From positions 24,985,639 to 25,049,638 of the forward strand of contig OZ025263.1 in NCBI GenBank assembly GCA_964019135.1: a stretch of 64,000 bases of DNA, written 5' to 3'. Shown here in pieces: positions 13,320-27,177 of the stretch. The translations under genes and the position numbers were made by a program. The first letter of the stretch is position 1, and each line of letters starts with the position of its first letter. This stretch comes from Arenicola marina. Lineage: Eukaryota; Annelida; Polychaeta; Arenicolidae. The notes below the pieces were generated by a model that ran no database searches, was not told where the DNA came from, and saw nothing but the letters and a program-made list of their open reading frames with translations.

Positions 13320-16300
13320 TGAGCTCTGTGAGACTGAGACTGAGCTCTGTGAGACTGAGCTCTGTGAGACTGAGCTCTGTGAGACTGAGCTCTGTGAGAC
13401 TGAGACTGAACTCTGTGATACTGAGCTCTGTGAAACTGAGAGACTGAGCTCTGTGAGACTGATACTGAGCTCTGAGAGACTGAGCTCTGTGAGACTGAGA
13501 CTGAGCTCTGTGAGACTGAGACTGAGCTCTGTGAGACAGAGACTGAGCTTTGTGAGACTGCGAGACTGAGCTCTGTGAGACTGAGACTGAACTCTGTGAT
13601 ACTGAGCTCTGTGAGACTGAGAGACTGAGCTCTGTTAAACTGAGCTCTGTGAAACTGAGCTCTGTGAGACTGAGACTGAGCTCTGTGAGACTGAGCTCTG
13701 TGAGACTGAGCTCTGTGAGACTGAGACTGAACTCTGTGATACTGAGCTCTGTGAGACTGAGAGACTGAGTCCTGAGAGACTGAGCTCTGTGAGACTGAGC
13801 TCTGTGAGACTGAGCTCTGTGAGAATGAAAGACTGAGGCCTGTGAGACTGAGAGGCTGAGCTCGCTGAGACTGAGGCTGAGCTCTGAGAGACTGAGAGAC
13901 TGAGGTCTGTGAGACTGAGAGACTGAGAGACTGAGCTCTGAGAGATTGAGCTCCGAGAGACTGAGCTCTGAGAGACTGAGAGGCTGAGCGCTGTGAGACT
14001 GAGAGAGCTCTGTGAGACTGAAACGGAGCTCTGAGAGACTGAGCTCTGTGAGACTGTGAGACTGAGCTCTCTGAGACTGAGACTGAGCTCTGTGAGACTG
14101 TGAGACTGAGCTCTGTGAGACTGAGCTCTGTGAGACTGTGAGACTGAGCTCTGAGAGACTGAACTCTGTGAGAATGAGAGACTGAGGTCTGTGAGACTGA
14201 GAGACTGATCTCGGAAAGACTGAGAGACTGAGCTCGGAGAGACTGAGAGACTGAGCTCTGAGAGACTGAGCTGTGGGAGACTGAGAGACTGGGCTCTGAG
14301 AGACTGAGCTGTGGGAGACTGAGAGACTGGGCTCTGAGAGACTGAGCTCTGTGAGACTGAGAGACTGAGCTCTGTGAGACTGAGAGACTGAGCTCTGTGA
14401 GACTGAGAGACTGAGCTCTGTGAGACTGAGAGACTGAGCTCTGTGAGACTGATACTGAGCTCTGAGAGACTGAGCTCTGTGAGACTGAGACTGAGTTCTG
14501 TGAGACTGAGACTGAGCTCTGTGAGACTGAGACTGAGCTCTGTGATACAGAGACTGAGCTCTGTGATACTGAGGTCTGTGAGACTGAGAGACTGAGCACT
14601 GAGAGACTGAGCTCTGTGAGACTGAGACTGAGTTCTGTGAGACTGAGACTGAGCTCTGTGAGACTGAGACTGAGCTCTGTGAGACTGAGACTGAGCTCTG
14701 TGATACAGAGACTGAGCTCTGTGATACTGAGCTCTGTGAGACTGAGAGACTGAGCTCTGTGATACTGAGCTCTGTGAGACTGAGAGACTGAGCTCTGTGA
14801 GACTGAGACTGAGTTCTGTGAGACTGAGACTGAGCTCTGTGAGACTGAGACTGAGCTCTGTGAGACTGAGAGACTGAGCTCTGTGAGACTGAGCTCTGTG
14901 AGACTGAGCTCTGTGAGAATGAAAGACTGAGGCCTGTGAGACTGAGAGACTGAGCTCGCTGAGACTGAGACTGAGCTCTGAGAGACTGAGCTCTGTGAGA
15001 CTGTGAGACTGAGCTCTCTGAGACTGAGACTGAGCTCTGTGAGACTGTGAGACTGAGCTCTGTGAGACTGAGCTCTGTGAGACTGAGCTCTGTGAGACTG
15101 TGAGACTGCGCTCTGTGAGACTGAGCTCTGTGAGACTGAGAGACTGAGCTCTGAGAGACTGAACTCTGTGAGAATGAGAGACTGAGGTCTGTGAGACTGA
15201 GAGACTGACCTCGGAGAGACTGAGAGACTGAGCTCGGAGAGACTGAGAGACTGAGCTCTGAGTGACTGAGCTGTGGGAGACTGAGAGACTGGGCTCTGTG
15301 AGACTGAGCTCTGTGAGACTGAGCTCTGTGAGAATAAGAGACTGAGGTCTGTGAGACTGAGAGACTGACCTCGGAGAGACTGAGAGACTGAGCTCGGAGA
15401 GACTGAGAGACTGAGCTCTGAGTGACTGAGCTGTGGGAGACTGAGAGACTGGGCTCTGAGAGACTGAGCTCTGTGAGGCTGAGAGACTGAGCTCTGTGAG
15501 ACTGAGAGACTGAGCTCTGTGAGACTGTGAGACTGAGCTCTGTGAGACTGAGAGACTGAGCTCTGTGAGACAGAGACTGAGCTTTGTGAGACTGAGAGAC
15601 TAAGCTCTGTGAGACTGAGACTGAACTATGTGATACTGAGCTCTGTGAGACTGAGCTCTGTGAGACTGAGACTGAGCTCTGTGAGACTGAGCTCTGTGAG
15701 ACTGAGCTCTGTGAGACTGAGCTCTGTGAGACTAAGACTGAACTCTGTGATACTGAGCTCTGTGAGACTGAGAGACTGAGTCCTGAGAGACTGAGCTCTG
15801 TGAGACTGAGCTCTGTGAGACTGAGCTCTGTGAGAATGAAAGACTGAGGCCTGTGAGACTGAGCGACTGAGCTCGCTGAGACTGAGACTGAGCTCTGAGA
15901 GACTGAGAGACTGAGGTCTGTGAGACTGAGAGACTGAGAGACTGAGCTCTGTGAGACTGAGCTCTGTGAGACTGAGAGACTGAGCTCTGAGAGACTGAAC
16001 TCTGTGAGAATGAGAGACTGAGGTCTGTGAGACTGAGAGCCTGATCTCGGAAAGACTGAGAGACTGAGCTCGGAGAGACTGAGAGACTGAGCTCTGAGTG
16101 ACTGAGCTGTGGGAGACTGAGTGACTGGGCTCTGAGAGACTGAGCTCTGTGAGACTGAGAGACTGAGCTCTGTGAGACTGAGAGACTGAGCTCTGTGAGA
16201 CTGTGAGACTGAGCTCTGTGAGACTGAGAGACTGAGCTCTGTGAGACTGATACTGAGCTCTGAGAGACTGAGCTCTGTGAGACTGAGACTGAGCTCTGTA

Positions 16301-19300
16301 AGACTGAGACTGAGCTCTGTGAGACAGAGCCTGAGCTTTGTGAGACTGAGAGACTGAGCTCTGTGAGACTGAGACTGAACTCTGTGATACTGAGCTCTGT
16401 GAGACTGAGAGACTGAGCTCTGTTAGACTGAGCTCTGTGAGACTGAGCTCTGTGAGACTGAGACTGAGCTCTGTGAGACTAAGCTCTGTGAGACTGAGCT
16501 CTGTGAAACTGAGACTGAACTCTGTGATACGGAGCTCTGTGAGACTGAGCTCTGTGAGACTGAGCTCTGTGAGAATGAAAGACTGAGGCCTGTGAGACTG
16601 AGCGACTGAGCTCGCTGAGACTGAGACTGAGCTCTGAGAGACTGAGAGACTGAGGTCTGTGAGACTGAGAGACTGAGAGACTGAGCTCTGTGAGACTGAG
16701 CTCTGTGAGACTGAGAGACTGAGCTCTGAGAGACTGAACTCTGTGAGAATGAGAGACTGAGGTCTGTGAGACTGAGAGCCTGATCTCGGAAAGACTGAGA
16801 GACTGAGCTCGGAGAGACTGAGAGACTGAGCTCTGAGTGACTGAGCTGTGGGAGACTGAGAGACTGGGCTCTGAGAGACTGAGCTCTGTGAGACTGAGAG
16901 ACTGAGCTCTGTGAGACTGAGAGACTGAGCTCTGTGAGACTGTGAGACTGAGCTCTGTGAGACTGAGAGACTGAGCTCTGTGAGACTGATACTGAGCTCT
17001 GAGAGACTGAGCTCTGTGAGACTGAGACTGAGCTCTGTAAGACTGAGACTGAGCTCTGTGAGACAGAGCCTGAGCTTTGTGAGACTGAGAGACTGAGCTC
17101 TGTGAGACTGAGACTGAACTCTGTGATACTGAGCTCTGTGAGACTGAGAGACTGAGCTCTGTTAGACTGAGCTCTGTGAGACTGAGCTCTGTGAGACTGA
17201 GACTGAGCTCTGTGAGACTAAGCTCTGTGAGACTGAGCTCTGTGAAACTGAGACTGAACTCTGTGATACTGAGCTCTGTGAGACTGAGAGACTGAGTCCT
17301 GAGAGACTGAGCTCTGTGAGACTGAGCTCTGTGAGACTGAGCTCTGAGAGACTGAGAGACTGAGGTCTGTGAGACTGAGAGACTGAGAGACTGAGCTCTG
17401 AGAGATTGAGCTCCGAGAGACTGAGCTTTGAGAGACTGAGAGGCTGAGCGCTGTGAGACTGAGAGAGCTCTGTGAGACTGAAACGGAGCTCTGAGAGACT
17501 GAGCTCTGTGAGACTGTGAGACTGAGCACTCTGAGACTGAGACTGAGTTCTGTGAGACTGTAAGACTGAGCTCTGTGAGACTGAGCTCTGTGAGACTGTG
17601 AGACCGAGCTCTGAGAGACTGAACTCTGTGAGAATGAGAGACTGAGGTCTGTGAGACTGAGAGACTGAGCTCTGTGAGACTGAGAGACTGAGCTCTGTGA
17701 GACTGTGAGACTGAGCTCTGAGAGACTGAGAGACTGAGCTCTGTGAGACTGAGAGACTGAGCTCTGTGAGACTGATACTGAGCTCTGAGAGACTGAGCTC
17801 TGTGAGACTGAGACTGAGTTCTGTGAGACTGAGACTGAGCTCTGTGAGACTGAGACTGAGCTCTGTGAGACAGAGACTGAGCTCTGTGATACTGAGCTCT
17901 GTGAGACTGTGAGACTGAGCTTCGTGAGACTGAGAGACTGGGCTCTGTGAGACTGATACTGAGCTCTGAGAGACTGAGCTCTGTGAGACTGAGACTGAGT
18001 TCTGTGAGACTGAGACCGAGCTCTGTGAGACTGAGACTGAGCTCTGTGATACAGAGACTGAGCTCTGTGATACTGAGCTCTGTGAGACTGAGGGACTGAG
18101 CTCTGAGAGACTGAGCTCTGTGAGACTGAGACTGAGTTCTGTGAGACTGAGACTGAGCTCTGTGAGACTGAGACTGAGCTCTGTGATACTGAGCTCTGTG
18201 ATACTGAGCTCTGTGAGACTGAGAGACTGAGCTCTGTGAGACTGAGCTCTGTGAGACTGAGCTCTGTGAGAATGAAAGACTGAGGCCTGTGAGACTGAGA
18301 GACTGAGTTCGCTGAGACTGAGACTGAGCTCTGAGAGACTGAGAGACTGAGGTCTGTGAGACTGAGAGGCTGAGAGACTGAGCTCTGAGAGATTGAGCTA
18401 CGAGAGACTGAGCTCTGAGAGACTGAGAGGCTGAGCGCTGTGAGACTGAGAGAGCTCGGTGAGACTGAAACGGAGCTCTGAGAGACTGAGCTCTGTGAGA
18501 CTGTGAGACTGAGCTCTCTGAGACTGAGACTGAGCTCTGTGAGACTGTAAGACTGAGCTCTGTGAGACTGAGCTCTGTAAGACTGAGCTCTGTGAGACTC
18601 TGAGACTGAGCTCTGTGAGACTGAGCTCTGTGAGACTGAGAGACTGAGCTCTGAGAGACTGAACTCTGTGAGAATGAGAGACTGAGGTCTGTGAGGCTGA
18701 GAGACTGATCTCGGAAAGACTGAGAGACTGAGCTCGGAGAGACTGAGAGACTGAGCTCTGAGAGACTGAGAGACTGAGCTCTGTGAGACTGAGAGACTGA
18801 GCTCTGTGAGACTGATACTGAGCTCTGAGAGACTGAGTTCTGTGAGACTGAGAGACTGAGCTCTGAGAGACTGAGAGACTGAGCTCTGTGAGACTGTGAG
18901 ACTGAGCTCTGTGAGACTGAGAGACTGTGCTCTGTGAGACTGAGAGACTGAGCTCTGTGAGACTGAGAGACTGAGCTCTGTGAGACTGATACTGAGCTCT
19001 GAGAGACTGAGCTCTGTGAGACTGAGACGGAGTTCTGTGAGACTGAGACTGAGCTCTGTGAGACTGAGAAACTGAGCTCTGTGAGAATGAGACTGAGCTA
19101 TGTGAGACTGAGCTCTGTGAGACTGAGAGACTGAGCTCTGTGAGACTGAGAGACTGAGCTCTGTGAGACTGAGACTGAGCTCTGTGAGACTGACACTGAG
19201 CTCTGTGAGACTGAGAGACTGAGCTCTGTGAGACTGAGAGACTGAGCTCTGTGAGACTGAGAGACTGAGCTCTGTGAGACTGATACTGAGCTCTGAGAGA

Positions 19301-22300
19301 CTGAGCTCTGTGAGACTGAGAGACTGAGCTCTGTGAGACTGAGAGACTGAGCTCTGTGAGACTGAGAGACTGAGCTCTGTGAGACTGATACTGAGCTCTG
19401 TGAGACTGAGAGACTGAGCTCTGTGAGACTGAGAGACTGAGCTCTGTGAGACTGATACTGAGCTCTGAGAGACTGAGTTCTGTGAGACTGAGACTGAGCT
19501 CTGTGAGACTGAGACTGAGCTCTGTGATACAGAGACAGAGCTCTGTGATACTGAGCTCTGTGAGACTGAGAGACTGAGCACTGAGAGACTGAGCTCTGTG
19601 AGACTGAGACTGAGTTCTGTGAGACTGAGACTGAGCTCTGTGAGACTGAGACTGAGCTCTGTGAGACTGAGACTGAGCTCTGTGATACAGAGACTGAGCT
19701 CTGTGATACTGAGCTCTGTGAGACTGAGAGACTGAGCTCTGTGAGACTGAGACTGAGTTCTGTGAGACTGAGACTGAGCTCTGTGAGACTGAGACTGAGC
19801 TCTGTGAGACTGAGAGACGGAGCTCTGTGAGACTGAGCTCTGTGAGACTGAGCTCTGTGAGAATGAAAGACTGAGGCCTGTGAGACTGAGAAACTCAGCT
19901 CGCTGAGACTGAGACTGAGCTCTGAGAGACTGAGCTCTGTGAGACTGTGAGACTGAGCTCTCTGAGACTGAGACTGAGCTCTGTGAGACTGTGAGACTGA
20001 GCTCTGTGAGACTTAGCTCTGTGAGACTGAGCTCTGTGAGACTGTGAGACTGAGCTCTGTGAGACTGAGCTCTGTGAGACTGAGAGACTGAGCTCGGAGA
20101 GACTGAGAGACTGAGCTCGGAGAGACTGAGAGACTGAGCTCTGAGTGACTGAGCTGTGGGAGACTGAGAGACTGGGCTTTGAGAGACTGAGCTCTGTGAG
20201 ACTGAGAGACTGAGCTCTGTGAGACTGAGAGACTGAGCTCTGTGAGACTGTGAGACTGAGCTCTGTGAGACTGAGAGACTGAGCTCTGTGAGACTGAGAC
20301 TGAGCTCTGTGAGACTGAGACTGAGCTCTGTGAGACAGAGACTGAGCTTTGTGAGACTGATAGACTAAGCTCTGTGAGACTGAGACTGAACTCTGTGATA
20401 CTGAGCTCTGTGAGACTGAGCTCTGTGAGACTGAGACTGAGCTCTGTGAGACTGAGCTCTGTGAGACTGAGCTCTGTGAGACTGAGCTCTGTGAGACTGA
20501 GACTGAACTCTGTGATACTGAGCTCTGTGAGACTGAGAGACTGAGTCCTGAGAGACTGAGCTCTGTGAGACTGAGCTCTGTGAGACTGAGCTCTGTGAGA
20601 ATGAAAGACTGAGGCCTGTGAGACTGAGAGACTGAGCTCGCTGAGACTGAGACTGAGCTCTGAGAGACTGAGAGACTGAGGTCTGTGAGACTGAGAGACT
20701 GAGAGACTGAGCTCTGTGAGACTGAGCTCTGTGAGACTGAGAGACTGAGCTCTGAGAGACTGAACTCTGTGAGAATGAGAGACTGAGGTATGTGAGACTG
20801 AGAGACTGATCTCGGAGAGACTGAGAGACTGAGCTCGGAGAGACTGAGAGACTGAGCTCTGAGTGACTGAGCTGTGGGAGACTGAGAGACTGGGCTCTGA
20901 GAGACTGAGCTCTGTGAGACTGAGAGACTGAGCTCTGTGAGACTGTGAGACTGAGCTCTGTGAGACTGAGAGACTGAGCTCTGTGAGACTGATACTGAGC
21001 TCTGAGAGACTGAGCTCTGTGAGACTGAGACTGAGCTCTGTGAGACTGAGACTGAGCTCTGTGAGACAGAGACTGAGCTTTGTGAGACTGAGAGACTGAG
21101 CTCTGTGAGACTGAGACTGAGCTCTGTGAGACTGAGCTCTGTGAGACTGAGCTCTGTGAGACTGAGCTCTGTGAGACTGAGACTGAACTCTGTGATACTG
21201 AGCTCTGTGAAACTGAGAGACTGAGCTCTGTGAGACTGATACTGAGCTCTGAGAGACTGAGCTCTGTGAGACTGAGACTGAGCTCTGTGAGACTGAGACT
21301 GAGCTCTGTGAGACAGAGACTGAGCTTTGTGAGACTGCGAGACTGAGCTCTGTGAGACTGAGACTGAACTCTGTGATACTGAGCTCTGTGAGACTGAGAG
21401 ACTGAGCTCTGTTAAACTGAGCTCTGTGAAACTGAGCTCTGTGAGACTGAGACTGAGCTCTGTGAGACTGAGCTCTGTGAGACTGAGCTCTGTGAGACTG
21501 AGACTGAACTCTGTGATACTGAGCTCTGTGAGACTGAGAGACTGAGTCCTGAGAGACTGAGCTCTGTGAGACTGAGCTCTGTGAGACTGAGCTCTGTGAG
21601 AATGAAAGACTGAGGCCTGTGAGACTGAGAGGCTGAGCTCGCTGAGACTGAGGCTGAGCTCTGAGAGACTGAGAGACTGAGGTCTGTGAGACTGAGAGAC
21701 TGAGAGACTGAGCTCTGAGAGATTGAGCTCCGAGAGACTGAGCTCTGAGAGACTGAGAGGCTGAGCGCTGTGAGACTGAGAGAGCTCTGTGAGACTGAAA
21801 CGGAGCTCTGAGAGACTGAGCTCTGTGAGACTGTGAGACTGAGCTCTCTGAGACTGAGACTGAGCTCTGTGAGACTGTGAGACTGAGCTCTGTGAGACTG
21901 AGCTCTGTGAGACTGTGAGACTGAGCTCTGAGAGACTGAACTCTGTGAGAATGAGAGACTGAGGTCTGTGAGACTGAGAGACTGATCTCGGAAAGACTGA
22001 GAGACTGAGCTCGGAGAGACTGAGAGACTGAGCTCTGAGAGACTGAGCTGTGGGAGACTGAGAGACTGGGCTCTGAGAGACTGAGCTGTGGGAGACTGAG
22101 AGACTGGGCTCTGAGAGACTGAGCTCTGTGAGACTGAGAGACTGAGCTCTGTGAGACTGAGAGACTGAGCTCTGTGAGACTGAGAGACTGAGCTCTGTGA
22201 GACTGAGAGACTGAGCTCTGTGAGACTGATACTGAGCTCTGAGAGACTGAGCTCTGTGAGACTGAGACTGAGTTCTGTGAGACTGAGACTGAGCTCTGTG

Positions 22301-25300
22301 AGACTGAGACTGAGCTCTGTGATACAGAGACTGAGCTCTGTGATACTGAGGTCTGTGAGACTGAGAGACTGAGCACTGAGAGACTGAGCTCTGTGAGACT
22401 GAGACTGAGTTCTGTGAGACTGAGACTGAGCTCTGTGAGACTGAGACTGAGCTCTGTGAGACTGAGACTGAGCTCTGTGATACAGAGACTGAGCTCTGTG
22501 ATACTGAGCTCTGTGAGACTGAGAGACTGAGCTCTGTGATACTGAGCTCTGTGAGACTGAGAGACTGAGCTCTGTGAGACTGAGACTGAGTTCTGTGAGA
22601 CTGAGACTGAGCTCTGTGAGACTGAGACTGAGCTCTGTGAGACTGAGAGACTGAGCTCTGTGAGACTGAGCTCTGTGAGACTGAGCTCTGTGAGAATGAA
22701 AGACTGAGGCCTGTGAGACTGAGAGACTGAGCTCGCTGAGACTGAGACTGAGCTCTGAGAGACTGAGCTCTGTGAGACTGTGAGACTGAGCTCTCTGAGA
22801 CTGAGACTGAGCTCTGTGAGACTGTGAGACTGAGCTCTGTGAGACTGAGCTCTGTGAGACTGAGCTCTGTGAGACTGTGAGACTGCGCTCTGTGAGACTG
22901 AGCTCTGTGAGACTGAGAGACTGAGCTCTGAGAGACTGAACTCTGTGAGAATGAGAGACTGAGGTCTGTGAGACTGAGAGACTGACCTCGGAGAGACTGA
23001 GAGACTGAGCTCGGAGAGACTGAGAGACTGAGCTCTGAGTGACTGAGCTGTGGGAGACTGAGAGACTGGGCTCTGTGAGACTGAGCTCTGTGAGACTGAG
23101 CTCTGTGAGAATAAGAGACTGAGGTCTGTGAGACTGAGAGACTGACCTCGGAGAGACTGAGAGACTGAGCTCGGAGAGACTGAGAGACTGAGCTCTGAGT
23201 GACTGAGCTGTGGGAGACTGAGAGACTGGGCTCTGAGAGACTGAGCTCTGTGAGGCTGAGAGACTGAGCTCTGTGAGACTGAGAGACTGAGCTCTGTGAG
23301 ACTGTGAGACTGAGCTCTGTGAGACTGAGAGACTGAGCTCTGTGAGACAGAGACTGAGCTTTGTGAGACTGAGAGACTAAGCTCTGTGAGACTGAGACTG
23401 AACTATGTGATACTGAGCTCTGTGAGACTGAGCTCTGTGAGACTGAGACTGAGCTCTGTGAGACTGAGCTCTGTGAGACTGAGCTCTGTGAGACTGAGCT
23501 CTGTGAGACTAAGACTGAACTCTGTGATACTGAGCTCTGTGAGACTGAGAGACTGAGTCCTGAGAGACTGAGCTCTGTGAGACTGAGCTCTGTGAGACTG
23601 AGCTCTGTGAGAATGAAAGACTGAGGCCTGTGAGACTGAGCGACTGAGCTCGCTGAGACTGAGACTGAGCTCTGAGAGACTGAGAGACTGAGGTCTGTGA
23701 GACTGAGAGACTGAGAGACTGAGCTCTGTGAGACTGAGCTCTGTGAGACTGAGAGACTGAGCTCTGAGAGACTGAACTCTGTGAGAATGAGAGACTGAGG
23801 TCTGTGAGACTGAGAGCCTGATCTCGGAAAGACTGAGAGACTGAGCTCGGAGAGACTGAGAGACTGAGCTCTGAGTGACTGAGCTGTGGGAGACTGAGTG
23901 ACTGGGCTCTGAGAGACTGAGCTCTGTGAGACTGAGAGACTGAGCTCTGTGAGACTGAGAGACTGAGCTCTGTGAGACTGTGAGACTGAGCTCTGTGAGA
24001 CTGAGAGACTGAGCTCTGTGAGACTGATACTGAGCTCTGAGAGACTGAGCTCTGTGAGACTGAGACTGAGCTCTGTAAGACTGAGACTGAGCTCTGTGAG
24101 ACAGAGCCTGAGCTTTGTGAGACTGAGAGACTGAGCTCTGTGAGACTGAGACTGAACTCTGTGATACTGAGCTCTGTGAGACTGAGAGACTGAGCTCTGT
24201 TAGACTGAGCTCTGTGAGACTGAGCTCTGTGAGACTGAGACTGAGCTCTGTGAGACTAAGCTCTGTGAGACTGAGCTCTGTGAAACTGAGACTGAACTCT
24301 GTGATACGGAGCTCTGTGAGACTGAGCTCTGTGAGACTGAGCTCTGTGAGAATGAAAGACTGAGGCCTGTGAGACTGAGCGACTGAGCTCGCTGAGACTG
24401 AGACTGAGCTCTGAGAGACTGAGAGACTGAGGTCTGTGAGACTGAGAGACTGAGAGACTGAGCTCTGTGAGACTGAGCTCTGTGAGACTGAGAGACTGAG
24501 CTCTGAGAGACTGAACTCTGTGAGAATGAGAGACTGAGGTCTGTGAGACTGAGAGCCTGATCTCGGAAAGACTGAGAGACTGAGCTCGGAGAGACTGAGA
24601 GACTGAGCTCTGAGTGACTGAGCTGTGGGAGACTGAGAGACTGGGCTCTGAGAGACTGAGCTCTGTGAGACTGAGAGACTGAGCTCTGTGAGACTGAGAG
24701 ACTGAGCTCTGTGAGACTGTGAGACTGAGCTCTGTGAGACTGAGAGACTGAGCTCTGTGAGACTGATACTGAGCTCTGAGAGACTGAGCTCTGTGAGACT
24801 GAGACTGAGCTCTGTAAGACTGAGACTGAGCTCTGTGAGACAGAGCCTGAGCTTTGTGAGACTGAGAGACTGAGCTCTGTGAGACTGAGACTGAACTCTG
24901 TGATACTGAGCTCTGTGAGACTGAGAGACTGAGCTCTGTTAGACTGAGCTCTGTGAGACTGAGCTCTGTGAGACTGAGACTGAGCTCTGTGAGACTAAGC
25001 TCTGTGAGACTGAGCTCTGTGAAACTGAGACTGAACTCTGTGATACTGAGCTCTGTGAGACTGAGAGACTGAGTCCTGAGAGACTGAGCTCTGTGAGACT
25101 GAGCTCTGTGAGACTGAGCTCTGAGAGACTGAGAGACTGAGGTCTGTGAGACTGAGAGACTGAGAGACTGAGCTCTGAGAGATTGAGCTCCGAGAGACTG
25201 AGCTTTGAGAGACTGAGAGGCTGAGCGCTGTGAGACTGAGAGAGCTCTGTGAGACTGAAACGGAGCTCTGAGAGACTGAGCTCTGTGAGACTGTGAGACT

Positions 25301-27177
25301 GAGCACTCTGAGACTGAGACTGAGTTCTGTGAGACTGTAAGACTGAGCTCTGTGAGACTGAGCTCTGTGAGACTGTGAGACCGAGCTCTGAGAGACTGAA
25401 CTCTGTGAGAATGAGAGACTGAGGTCTGTGAGACTGAGAGACTGAGCTCTGTGAGACTGAGAGACTGAGCTCTGTGAGACTGTGAGACTGAGCTCTGAGA
25501 GACTGAGAGACTGAGCTCTGTGAGACTGAGAGACTGAGCTCTGTGAGACTGATACTGAGCTCTGAGAGACTGAGCTCTGTGAGACTGAGACTGAGTTCTG
25601 TGAGACTGAGACTGAGCTCTGTGAGACTGAGACTGAGCTCTGTGAGACAGAGACTGAGCTCTGTGATACTGAGCTCTGTGAGACTGTGAGACTGAGCTTT
25701 GTGAGACTGAGAGACTGGGCTCTGTGAGACTGATACTGAGCTCTGAGAGACTGAGCTCTGTGAGACTGAGACTGAGTTCTGTGAGACTGAGACCGAGCTC
25801 TGTGAGACTGAGACTGAGCTCTGTGATACAGAGACTGAGCTCTGTGATACTGAGCTCTGTGAGACTGAGGGACTGAGCTCTGAGAGACTGAGCTCTGTGA
25901 GACTGAGACTGAGTTCTGTGAGACTGAGACTGAGCTCTGTGAGACTGAGACTGAGCTCTGTGATACTGAGCTCTGTGATACTGAGCTCTGTGAGACTGAG
26001 AGACTGAGCTCTGTGAGACTGAGCTCTGTGAGACTGAGCTCTGTGAGAATGAAAGACTGAGGCCTGTGAGACTGAGAGACTGAGTTCGCTGAGACTGAGA
26101 CTGAGCTCTGAGAGACTGAGAGACTGAGGTCTGTGAGACTGAGAGGCTGAGAGACTGAGCTCTGAGAGATTGAGCTACGAGAGACTGAGCTCTGAGAGAC
26201 TGAGAGGCTGAGCGCTGTGAGACTGAGAGAGCTCGGTGAGACTGAAACGGAGCTCTGAGAGACTGAGCTCTGTGAGACTGTGAGACTGAGCTCTCTGAGA
26301 CTGAGACTGAGCTCTGTGAGACTGTAAGACTGAGCTCTGTGAGACTGAGCTCTGTAAGACTGAGCTCTGTGAGACTCTGAGACTGAGCTCTGTGAGACTG
26401 AGCTCTGTGAGACTGAGAGACTGAGCTCTGAGAGACTGAACTCTGTGAGAATGAGAGACTGAGGTCTGTGAGGCTGAGAGACTGATCTCGGAAAGACTGA
26501 GAGACTGAGCTCGGAGAGACTGAGAGACTGAGCTCTGAGAGACTGAGAGACTGAGCTCTGTGAGACTGAGAGACTGAGCTCTGTGAGACTGATACTGAGC
26601 TCTGAGAGACTGAGTTCTGTGAGACTGAGAGACTGAGCTCTGAGAGACTGAGAGACTGAGCTCTGTGAGACTGTGAGACTGAGCTCTGTGAGACTGAGAG
26701 ACTGTGCTCTGTGAGACTGAGAGACTGAGCTCTGTGAGACTGAGAGACTGAGCTCTGTGAGACTGATACTGAGCTCTGAGAGACTGAGCTCTGTGAGACT
26801 GAGACGGAGTTCTGTGAGACTGAGACTGAGCTCTGTGAGACTGAGAAACTGAGCTCTGTGAGAATGAGACTGAGCTATGTGAGACTGAGCTCTGTGAGAC
26901 TGAGAGACTGAGCTCTGTGAGACTGAGAGACTGAGCTCTGTGAGACTGAGACTGAGCTCTGTGAGACTGACACTGAGCTCTGTGAGACTGAGAGACTGAG
27001 CTCTGTGAGACTGAGAGACTGAGCTCTGTGAGACTGAGAGACTGAGCTCTGTGAGACTGATACTGAGCTCTGAGAGACTGAGCTCTGTGAGACTGAGAGA
27101 CTGAGCTCTGTGAGACTGAGAGACTGAGCTCTGTGAGACTGAGAGACTGAGCTCTGTGAGACTGATACTGAGCTCTG
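11620..27177. repeat. 7,777-bp tandem duplication inside the satellite
   Basis: About 11,620-19,397 is repeated at about 19,397-27,177 with a constant offset of 7,777 bp. Examples are 12,236 against 20,013, 14,599 against 22,376 and 17,218 against 24,995. The copies are almost identical. One clear difference is C at 17,923 against T at 25,700. The copies diverge just after about 19,400 and 27,177. A single-base difference argues against a plain duplicate-contig error but does not exclude a collapsed or haplotypic assembly problem. Confidence 0.88.
15820..17300. repeat. 739-bp nested tandem duplication
   Basis: A block marked by GAGAATGAAAGACTGAGGCC followed by a GAGCGACTGAGCTCGC variant occurs near 15,832 and again near 16,571, an offset of 739 bp. 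The same nested pair recurs 7,777 bp downstream (near 23,609 and 24,348), so this duplication came before the 7.8-kb one. Confidence 0.75.
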
